This document shows, piece by piece, positions 51,661-58,150 of a stretch of 64,000 nucleotides of DNA. Source of the stretch: AA29 sp041481445 (GTDB taxonomy: Bacteria; Acidobacteriota; Vicinamibacteria; Fen-336); contig JBGPBV010000017.1 in the NCBI GenBank assembly GCA_041481445.1, positions 12,502 to 76,501 on the forward strand. Reading direction: 5' to 3'. The position numbers and the translations under genes are program-made. The stretch's first letter is position 1. The number at the start of each line of letters is the position of its first letter. The notes beneath the pieces are model-generated. The model ran no database searches, had not been told where the DNA came from, and saw nothing but the letters and a program-made list of their open reading frames with translations.

Positions 51661-52281
51661 TCACCTCCGGGCGCCCACGCGCCCTCCGCTGCGGCCCGCC
51701 CGCTCCGCCTGCTGGGCGCGCAGGAGCAGGCGCGAGAGCTCCTCGCGCCCGCGGTTGATCCGGCTCTTGACCGTCCCCTCCGGCAGCCCCAGGCGGTCCG
51801 CCATCTCCTGGTAGGTCAGCCCCTGCAGGTCGCGCAGCACGACCGCCTCCCGCAGCTTGTCGGGCAGGGACTCGAGACCGCGGCGCAGGAAGCTGCGCCG
51901 GTCGCGGTCCTCGAGGGCGCGGTGCGGGCTGGAGCCGGCGGAGGCGGGGGCGAGGTCGAAGGCCACCAGGTCCTCCACGAGGACCTCCTTCTCGCGCTTG
52001 CTGGCCCGGTAGTGGTCGATGCAGAAGTTCCGGGCCACGCTCGAGAGCCAGGTGGAGAAGTCGGCGTCGCGGTTGAACTTCTCCAGGCTCTTGAAGACCT
52101 TGAGGAAGATCTCCTGGGTCAGGTCCTCGGCGTCGTCATGCCGCCCGGTGAACTTGTAGGCGATATGGAACACCTTCCGCTTGTAGCGGACGACGATGAC
52201 CTCCCAGGCGGCGTTCTCCTTCTGGAGGCATCGCTCGATCAGCTCCGTGTCGGAAGGGGAGAGCTTCCCCTCGTCGGTCAT
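51661..52281 (-). CDS. ECF-type RNA polymerase sigma factor
   Basis: A 206-aa sigma factor. Region 2 has YKFTGRHDDAEDLTQEIFLK and FSTWLSSVARNFCIDHYRAS. Region 4 has LPDKLREAVVLRDLQGLTYQ and LPEGTVKSRINRGREELSRL. The C-terminus is Arg/Gly-rich. The ATG at 52281 gives the standard N-terminus (DTELIERCLQKENAAWEVIV). No membrane anti-sigma factor follows; instead a STAS gene starts 1 bp later, an unusual partner for an ECF sigma. Confidence 0.9.
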   Translation of the reverse strand: MTDEGKLSPSDTELIERCLQKENAAWEVIVVRYKRKVFHIAYKFTGRHDDAEDLTQEIFLKVFKSLEKFNRDADFSTWLSSVARNFCIDHYRASKREKEVLVEDLVAFDLAPASAGSSPHRALEDRDRRSFLRRGLESLPDKLREAVVLRDLQGLTYQEMADRLGLPEGTVKSRINRGREELSRLLLRAQQAERAGRSGGRVGARR

Positions 52282-52358
52282 CGGCAGCGGTGGCGCAGTG
52301 GCGAGGCCCGTCGTTAGTCTTCTCTGGGATGATAGGCGGTCGCCGTGCGCCAGGCAAA

Positions 52359-53198
52359 CTACTTGAGGTCGGGGCGCCCGGCCGCCGTCCACGCCGTGTA
52401 CCAGTAGCTGCCGGCGTCCGTGGTGGCCTCCTCCAGCCGGCCCTTCAACAGGGGGCCCATCTTCTCCGCCAGCGTGTCGTAGTAGAGCTCGGTGTAGCCG
52501 GACTGCCCGCGCCGGGCCAGCTCTTCCACGTAGAGCAGGTTGTCGACCCAGATGTAGACGCGCGGGAGCAGCGCGAACACGTAGCCCTTGGGGTCGTCGA
52601 TCAGGCGCGCGGGCTGGCCGGAGAAGTTGAGCTTCTTGTCCATCGCTTCCGGCAGCTTGGTGGTGAAGCGCACCCACAGGCCGTGCTGGCCCGTCTTCTG
52701 GCCGTCCGCGTTCTCGGTGAGGGCGAGCGGGTTGTGGAGGTCGGCCACGTAGCCGGCCAGGGTGTCCGACTCCTCCAGGATCCTTCCCTTCTCCCCGGAG
52801 CGGAAGGCCTCCACCAGGCGCGCGTAGGACTCCTGGATGAGCCAGGGCAGGCGGCCGGCCTTGGCCGCGGCCTCGTCGCCGTACTTCGCCTTGAGCGCGG
52901 CCTCCGTGCGGGGGACGTCGGCGAAGGGGAAGGGCAGGAAGCGGTCGACGCCGAAGCGCCGGTCCAGCCCCTCCTCCCCGGGCGGAGGCGTGTCGACGGC
53001 CAGCGACGGTATCTCCAGCCGATGCGCCTTGTAGAAGGGCCTGAGGCCCTTGGGCAGGGTGTCGATGGCCTCGCTGGCCACACGCTGGTGGACGATCGGC
53101 CCCCAGGCCCGCGCGGGGGCGGCCGCCCCCGTGAGGAGGCCGATGGCCACGAGCAGCCGGGCGGCGCGTCCGTAGGCGCGTGCCGGATGATGGAGCAC
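52359..53198 (-). CDS. Secreted phospholipase C/P1-nuclease superfamily protein
   Basis: A 279-aa protein with a signal peptide ending in APARA, so the mature protein begins AWGPIVHQRVASEAIDTLP. The exposed N-terminal tryptophan and the following histidine are zinc ligands in S1/P1 nucleases and zinc phospholipase C. The LAGYVADLHNPLALTENADG block supplies further Asp/His ligands and is followed by QHGLWVRF. It probably cleaves nucleic acids or phospholipids outside the inner membrane; which one cannot be told. Monocistronic between sigma factor and comF clusters. Confidence 0.78.
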   Translation of the reverse strand: MLHHPARAYGRAARLLVAIGLLTGAAAPARAWGPIVHQRVASEAIDTLPKGLRPFYKAHRLEIPSLAVDTPPPGEEGLDRRFGVDRFLPFPFADVPRTEAALKAKYGDEAAAKAGRLPWLIQESYARLVEAFRSGEKGRILEESDTLAGYVADLHNPLALTENADGQKTGQHGLWVRFTTKLPEAMDKKLNFSGQPARLIDDPKGYVFALLPRVYIWVDNLLYVEELARRGQSGYTELYYDTLAEKMGPLLKGRLEEATTDAGSYWYTAWTAAGRPDLK

Positions 53199-53222
53199 TT
53201 GTCCCTCCCGATGTCCGCGCGG

Positions 53223-53960
53223 TCAGTCCACGCGGGCGGCCGTCACCAGTCGCACCTCGGACGCCCCCGCCGCCGCCAGCGCGCGCGCACAGGCGCGGGC
53301 GGTGGCCCCCGTGGTGAGCACGTCATCCACCAGTACCACGATCCGCCCCGCCACCGCCGGCCGGCGCCTCACGACGAAGGCGCGGGCCACGTTGGCGCGC
53401 CGCCCGGCCGCGCTGAGGCCGGTTTGGGGCGGCGTGTCCTCGCGCCGGGCCAGCGCGTCCTCCGCCACCCGGAGCCCGGAGGGCCGGGCCAGCGCGCGCG
53501 CCAGCAGGCCCGATTGATTGAAGCCCCGCTCGCGCCGGCGCCGGGGGTGCAGCGGCACGGGGATGACCACGTGCGCGCCCTCCAGCGCCGCCCGCACCGC
53601 GGGGTCGGCCAGGAGCGCCTCCGCCAGGCGCTCGGCCACGCGCCGCCGGCCGTGGAACTTCAGCTCGTGGACGAGGAGCCGCAGGGTGCCCTCGTAGGGG
53701 CCCAGGCTGGCTCCACGCGCGAAAGGAGCGAGGCCGCGGCGGCAGCGGCCGCAGGGTGCGGCCACTGCCGCGGGGAGCGGGAACCCGCACGCGCACAGGG
53801 CGCCGCGATGACGGGGCAGTGCCCGCCAGCAGTCCAGGCAGAGCGGGCCGCGGCTGGGTCGTTCCACGTCGCGCCCGCACCCCGGGCAGGTGGACGGGAA
53901 CACGAGGGCGAGGACGGGGTCCACCAGGAGCCGAGTGGTGGCCTGGCCCAGCCCGGTCAC
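53223..53960 (-). CDS. comF: ComF family phosphoribosyltransferase-like protein
   Basis: A 245-aa protein of the ComFC/GntX group involved in DNA uptake or recombination. An N-terminal zinc-finger region carries CPGCGRD, CLDCW, CACGFP and CGRCRRG. A PRTase domain follows, with the PRPP loop VVLVDDVLTTGATARACARA near residue 212 and the family motif RRRRERGFNQSGLLA. dprA, another uptake gene, is also in this window. Confidence 0.9.
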   Translation of the reverse strand: MTGLGQATTRLLVDPVLALVFPSTCPGCGRDVERPSRGPLCLDCWRALPRHRGALCACGFPLPAAVAAPCGRCRRGLAPFARGASLGPYEGTLRLLVHELKFHGRRRVAERLAEALLADPAVRAALEGAHVVIPVPLHPRRRRERGFNQSGLLARALARPSGLRVAEDALARREDTPPQTGLSAAGRRANVARAFVVRRRPAVAGRIVVLVDDVLTTGATARACARALAAAGASEVRLVTAARVD

Positions 53961-53973
53961 GACCGTCGGGGCC

Positions 53974-54327
53974 TCACAGCAGCCCCTGTTCCTGCTTCTC
54001 CTGGCAGGAGATGCAGCGCTTGGCCCAGGGCACCGCCTCCAGCCGCTTGCGGTCCAGCTCCTCCTCGCAGACGACGCACACGCCGAAGCGGCGATCGTCG
54101 ATGCGCACCAGCGCCTCGTCCACGAGCTGGAGCATGTCGCGCTCGGTGTTCGAGAGGCTGAAGAGGAACTCCTTGGTGTAGGAGTTCGAGGCCTTGTCCG
54201 CGATGTCCTGCGAGCCCTCCTCGTCCGCCTCCTTGCCGTAGCTCTTGTTCTTCGTATACGCCTCCAGGATCTCCTGCTTCTTGGCCAGGAGCTTCTCCCG
54301 GAAGAGCTTCATCTTCTTCTGTTCCAT
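53974..54327 (-). CDS. DksA/TraR-family zinc-finger protein
   Basis: A 117-aa protein with an N-terminal coiled-coil-forming helix (FREKLLAKKQEILEAYTKNK), the DIADKASNSYTKEFLFSLS segment and a C4 zinc finger (CVVC and CISC, 17 residues between the pairs). Such proteins insert into the RNA polymerase secondary channel or bind it and modulate promoters. The DxxDxA tip motif of DksA appears here as DIADKA, so activity is plausible. Next to the sigma-54 activator gene, 51 bp away on the same strand. Confidence 0.88.
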   Translation of the reverse strand: MEQKKMKLFREKLLAKKQEILEAYTKNKSYGKEADEEGSQDIADKASNSYTKEFLFSLSNTERDMLQLVDEALVRIDDRRFGVCVVCEEELDRKRLEAVPWAKRCISCQEKQEQGLL

Positions 54328-54378
54328 TCGTCCCCGTCTCCTGTTTCGTGGTCCCTGTAGGCCCGGGCCCGAGGCCCC

Positions 54379-55338
54379 CTAACGGATCCCATAGCGCCGG
54401 CGCTTCTCCCACAGCGCCTTGCGGCTGATGCCGAGTATGGCCGCCGCCCGCGTCTGGCTGCCCGCGACCTGGTCCAGCACGTAGCGGATGTATTCCTTCT
54501 CGATCTCCTTGAGGGAGGGCCGGCGGTCGCGCCCCGCCCAGAGGGTGGCCGGTTGCTCGAGGATGTGCGGAGGCAGCGCGGAGGAGGGCACGGCCTCCGT
54601 CGTCGTATAGAGGGCGGCGCGCTCGATGACCGACCGCAGCTCGCGCACGTTCCCGGGCCAGGCGTAGCCCTTGAGGGCCTCCGCGGTCTCGCGCGCGAAG
54701 GCGCGCGCGGGCGTGGTCTTGCGCTGCCGCTCGCGGGCGAGGAAGGTCTCGGCCAGGGGCAGGATGTCCTCACGCCGGTCGCGCAGGGGGGGAACGGTGA
54801 GGGGCACCACGCTGAGCCGATGGTAGAGGTCCTGCCGGAACGTCCCCGCGGAGACGGCCTGGCGCACGTCGACGCTGGAGGCGGCCACGAAGCGCACGTC
54901 CACCTCGATCGTGCGCGTGCCTCCCAGGCGCTCGAACCGGCAGTCCTCCACCACGCGCAGCAGCTTCGCCTGCAGGCTGGGGGTGAGGTCCTGCACCTGG
55001 TCGAAGAAGACGGTGCCCCCGGCCGCCAGCTCGATCTTGCCCGCCTTGGGCTGCTTGGCGTCGGTGAACGCGCCCGCTTCGTGACCGAACAGCTCCGACT
55101 CCAGGAGCTCGGCCGGGATCGACGGGCAGTGCAGCTTGATCAGGGGGAAGTCGCGGCGGGAGCCGGCGTGATGGAGCCAGTGCGCGAGGAGGTCCTTGCC
55201 CGTCCCGCTCTCGCCCTGGATCAGCACGGCCGTGCGGCCCTCGGCCAGGCGCGTGGCCAGCTTGAGGAGGTCGCGCATGACCGGCGAGACCGCCACCACG
55301 CCCGCGAGCTCGGGCCGGGGGGCGGTGGAGGTGCTCAT
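54379..55338 (-). CDS. Sigma-54-dependent activator-like AAA+ protein with altered Walker B and GAFTGA motifs
   Basis: A 319-aa protein with no sensory N-terminal domain. The AAA+ domain has Walker A GESGTGKD (K48) and the RQDLYHRLSVVPLTVPPLRD arginine-finger region, and a C-terminal Fis-type helix-turn-helix (TRAAAILGISRKALWEKRRR). Two key motifs differ from the norm. The sigma-54 contact loop reads GAFTDA (89-94) rather than GAFTGA, and Walker B reads FFDQ (D113-Q114), replacing the catalytic glutamate. Start ATG 55338 overlaps the rsfS stop (ATGA). It may bind but not hydrolyse ATP, or work in an unusual way. Confidence 0.85.
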   Translation of the reverse strand: MSTSTAPRPELAGVVAVSPVMRDLLKLATRLAEGRTAVLIQGESGTGKDLLAHWLHHAGSRRDFPLIKLHCPSIPAELLESELFGHEAGAFTDAKQPKAGKIELAAGGTVFFDQVQDLTPSLQAKLLRVVEDCRFERLGGTRTIEVDVRFVAASSVDVRQAVSAGTFRQDLYHRLSVVPLTVPPLRDRREDILPLAETFLARERQRKTTPARAFARETAEALKGYAWPGNVRELRSVIERAALYTTTEAVPSSALPPHILEQPATLWAGRDRRPSLKEIEKEYIRYVLDQVAGSQTRAAAILGISRKALWEKRRRYGIR

Positions 55339-55685
55339 TGCGCGACCTCCAGGCGGCCGGCCCCGCCCCAGAGCCGCTCGAGGTCGTAGAAGCTGCGCGT
55401 GCGCGGGGTGAAGACGTGCACCACGAAGCCGGAGTAGTCGAGGAGTATCCACTCCTGGCGGGGATAGCCCTCGACGTGCTTGGGCCGCAGGTCCTCCGCG
55501 CGCATCGCCTCCTCGACGGCGTCCGCGATGGCCACCAGCTGGCGCTGGGAGGCGCCGGAGGCGAGGACGAAGAAATCGGTGAAGGCGCTCCCCTTGCGCA
55601 GGTCGAGGACGACCACGTCCTCCGCCTTCTTGGACAGGGCGGCCCGGGCCGCGTTGAGCACCGCCGCCGGGGCCTTCACCGCCAC
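55335..55685 (-). CDS. rsfS: Ribosome silencing factor RsfS
   Basis: A 116-aa protein of the Iojap/RsfS family, which binds uL14 and blocks subunit joining under starvation. Motifs are VVVLDLRKGSAFTDFFVLAS near residue 23, QLVAIADAVEEAMR, and the C-terminal WILLDYSGFVVHVFTPRTR. It follows nadD by 10 bp, the widespread obgE-nadD-rsfS arrangement. Confidence 0.95.
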   Translation of the reverse strand: MAVKAPAAVLNAARAALSKKAEDVVVLDLRKGSAFTDFFVLASGASQRQLVAIADAVEEAMRAEDLRPKHVEGYPRQEWILLDYSGFVVHVFTPRTRSFYDLERLWGGAGRLEVAQ

Positions 55686-55695
55686 CCTCCGCGCC

Positions 55696-56271
55696 TCAAC
55701 GGTACAGGCCCCGCTTCTCGATGTAGTCGGCCACTCCGTCCGGCACCAGGTGTCGCACGCTCCGGCCGGAGCGCAGGCGCTCGCGCAGGTCGCGGCTGGC
55801 GATGGGCAGCGCCGTCCCCTCCACGCGGTGCAGGCGCTCCGCGGGCACCCGGCCCGGCGCCGCCGGAGAGGCTCCCGGCCGCTCCACCACCGCCACCGTG
55901 CACAGCTCCATCAGCCGCTCCGGCTCGCGCCATTCCGCGATCATGGGCAGGTTGTCGCTGCCCACGATGAGGACGACGTCCGCGCCCGGGTGGAGCTGCC
56001 GGAGGGCGGCCACCGTCTCCACGGTGTAGCTCGGACCCTCGCGCCGCAGCTCGAGGTCGGAGGGCACGTAGGCCCGTTGGGAGGCGGTGGCGAGGGCCAC
56101 CATCGCGTAACGGTCGAGCCCGTCCGCCACCGGCCGGCCACGATGCGGCGGGAGGCCCGCCGGCACGAACACGACCATGTCCAGGGCGAGCGACTCGCGG
56201 ACGATCTCCGCCGCGCGGAGGTGCCCGAGGTGGATGGGGTCGAACATGCCTCCCAGCACCCCCACCTTCAC
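55696..56271 (-). CDS. nadD: Nicotinate-nucleotide adenylyltransferase
   Basis: Makes nicotinate adenine dinucleotide in NAD synthesis (191 aa). GVLGGMFDPIHLGHLRAAEI has the nucleotidyltransferase GxFDPxHxGH motif; SYTVETVAALRQLHPGADVV and DLRERLRSGRSVRHLVPDGV are typical. The GTG start at 56271 overlaps the obgE stop (GTGA). Confidence 0.95.
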   Translation of the reverse strand: MKVGVLGGMFDPIHLGHLRAAEIVRESLALDMVVFVPAGLPPHRGRPVADGLDRYAMVALATASQRAYVPSDLELRREGPSYTVETVAALRQLHPGADVVLIVGSDNLPMIAEWREPERLMELCTVAVVERPGASPAAPGRVPAERLHRVEGTALPIASRDLRERLRSGRSVRHLVPDGVADYIEKRGLYR

Positions 56272-57305
56272 GGCAGCTCGCCCTGCTCGACGGGCACGGC
56301 CGAGGCCGCCCGCGCCCGTGCCACCTGCGCGGCCAGCGCCCGCTCGAGGGCGAGGACGCCCTCTCCGGTCACGGCGGAGACCGGCCACACCTCCAGGCCG
56401 AGGGCGCGCGCTTCCCGGCGCAGGGCGGGGAGGGGATCCTCGGGGCCGACGGCGTCACGCTTGGTGGCGGCCACGAGCTGCGGCCGCTCCAGCATCTCCG
56501 GGTTCCACGCGCGGACTTCCGCCCGCACCGCGCGGAGATCCTCGACCACGTCGCGGCCGCTGAGACCGGAGGCGTCCACCACGTGGAGCAGCACGCGCGT
56601 GCGCTCCACGTGCCGCAGGAACTGCAGGCCGAGGCCGGCCCCCGCGTGCGCGCCCTCGATGATCCCGGGGATGTCCGCGGCCACGAAGGTCTGCTCGTCC
56701 ACCTCGACCACTCCCAGCACGGGCGTGAGCGTCGTGAACGGATAGTCCGCCACCTTCGGCCGCGCGGCCGAGATCGAGGACAGGAGCGTCGACTTGCCGG
56801 CGTTGGGGAAGCCGAGGAACCCCACGTCCGCGATGAGCCGGAGGTCCAGTCGCACCCAGCGTTCCGCGCCCTCCTCCCCCGGCTCCGACTCGCGCGGCGC
56901 GCGGTTGCGGTTGGAGAGGTACGAGCGGTTGCCCCGTCCGCCGCGCCCGCCCCGGGCGAGCAGGAGGCGGTCGCCCTCGCGCAGGACCTCCCCGAGCACT
57001 TCGCCGCTGGCCTCGTCGACGGCCGTGGTCCCCGGCGGCACCGCGATCAGGAGCTCGCCCCCCTCCGCTCCCGTGCGGTTGCCCGGACCGCCGTTGGTGC
57101 CACGGGTGGCGCGGAACTCGGTGTGGTAGCGGAGGGGCAGGAGCGTGTTCTGGTGCGAGACGGCGAGGAGGGTGACGTCGCCGCCCCGGCCGCCCGTGCC
57201 GCCGTCAGGGCCGCCCTTGGGTACGTAGGGCTCGCGGCGGAAGCTGACGCAGCCGCGCCCGCCGTGGCCTCCCTTCACGAAGATCTTGACCCGGTCGACG
57301 AACAT
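56268..57305 (-). CDS. obgE: Ribosome-assembly GTPase Obg
   Basis: Large-subunit assembly GTPase (345 aa). The glycine-rich Obg fold is at residues 1-158 (KGGHGGRGCVSFRREPYVPK). The G domain has G1 GFPNAGKSTLLSSI, G3 DIPGIIEGAH and G4 ATKRDA. The C-terminal OCT domain is absent, as in many species. A CGCCGCC-CC-GGCGGCG hairpin lies in the 43-bp gap just before its start. Confidence 0.96.
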   Translation of the reverse strand: MFVDRVKIFVKGGHGGRGCVSFRREPYVPKGGPDGGTGGRGGDVTLLAVSHQNTLLPLRYHTEFRATRGTNGGPGNRTGAEGGELLIAVPPGTTAVDEASGEVLGEVLREGDRLLLARGGRGGRGNRSYLSNRNRAPRESEPGEEGAERWVRLDLRLIADVGFLGFPNAGKSTLLSSISAARPKVADYPFTTLTPVLGVVEVDEQTFVAADIPGIIEGAHAGAGLGLQFLRHVERTRVLLHVVDASGLSGRDVVEDLRAVRAEVRAWNPEMLERPQLVAATKRDAVGPEDPLPALRREARALGLEVWPVSAVTGEGVLALERALAAQVARARAASAVPVEQGELP

Positions 57306-57348
57306 GGGTCACGCCGCCGGGGCGGCGCTGCGCCTCGTGCGCGCCTCC

Positions 57349-57609
57349 CTAGCTGGCCAAGGGCTCGACGCTCACGCGTAGCCCGCGGGAGCCGTGGTCC
57401 TCGAACTTCACCAACCCGTCGGTCAGGGCGAAGAGGGTATGGTCCTTGGCCAGGCCGACGTTCTTCCCGGGCTTCCACTTGGTTCCGTGCTGGCGGAGGA
57501 TGATCGTCCCGCCCCGCACCGATTCCCCGCCGAAGCGCTTGACTCCGAGCCGCTGGGAGTTGCTGTCGCGCCCGTTGCGGCTCGAGCCCTGCCCCTTCTT
57601 GTGTGCCAT
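57349..57609 (-). CDS. rpmA: Large ribosomal subunit protein bL27
   Basis: An 86-aa L27 with [20 protein letters not shown] at the N-terminus and [20 protein letters not shown] in the core. The mature N-terminus begins directly with AHKKG, without the cleaved leader of Firmicutes. ATG 57609 is chosen over an in-frame GTG two codons upstream. It follows rplU by 81 bp. Confidence 0.95.
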   Translation of the reverse strand: MAHKKGQGSSRNGRDSNSQRLGVKRFGGESVRGGTIILRQHGTKWKPGKNVGLAKDHTLFALTDGLVKFEDHGSRGLRVSVEPLAS

Positions 57610-57690
57610 GGTCACGAACCTCTCGAAAAAACTTGGAGCGGCTCCCGCCTCTCGGCCGGATCGCCGCTCGCGTGCCGGCTCGGCTTGGGA

Positions 57691-58002
57691 TCAGAGCGAG
57701 ATGCTGTCGATCCTCAGCGCGGTGTACTCCTGGCGATGGCCGCGGGTGCGCCGATAGTGCTTCCGCTTCTTGTACTTGAAGACCCTGACCTTGTGCTCGC
57801 GGCCCTGGTCCACCACCGTCGCGGCCACGGAGGCCTTGTCGAGGAGGGGAGCGCCCACCTGGGTGCCCTTGTCGCCGCCCACGAGGAGGACCTCGCCGAG
57901 CGTGACCTTCTCGCCCACCGGAGCCGGCAGGTGCTCGACGTAGATCGTCTCTCCCTCGCTGACCCGGTATTGCTTGCCGCCGGTCCTGATGATCGCGTAC
58001 AC
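57691..58002 (-). CDS. rplU: Large ribosomal subunit protein bL21
   Basis: A 103-aa L21: YAIIRTGGKQYRVSEGETIY at the N-terminus and FKYKKRKHYRRTRGHRQEYT near the C-terminus. The GTG at 58002 has GGAGG 9 bp upstream and gives the standard N-terminus. It is first in the rplU-rpmA-obgE-nadD-rsfS run and has a good promoter upstream. Confidence 0.95.
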   Translation of the reverse strand: MYAIIRTGGKQYRVSEGETIYVEHLPAPVGEKVTLGEVLLVGGDKGTQVGAPLLDKASVAATVVDQGREHKVRVFKYKKRKHYRRTRGHRQEYTALRIDSISL

Positions 58003-58046
58003 GGCTCTTAGGCCTCCTTCACCCGACCCCTGGCGAAACACCGGAG

Positions 58047-58074
58047 ATTATCACGGCTTAGGGACGGTTTTCAA
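58047..58074 (-). promoter_or_regulatory. Probable sigma-70 promoter of the rplU operon
   Basis: On the minus strand TTGAAA (58074-58069) and GATAAT (58052-58047) are separated by 16 bp, each matching consensus at five of six bases. Transcription would start near 58040, leaving a short leader with the GGAGG site before the rplU GTG at 58002. Confidence 0.65.
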
Positions 58075-58150
58075 GGGCGAGGGAGGTCGGGAGATTCGAG
58101 GGCAGAGGGGCACCGGACGGGGAGGCAGGAAGGCGAGCGGCGGATTCACC

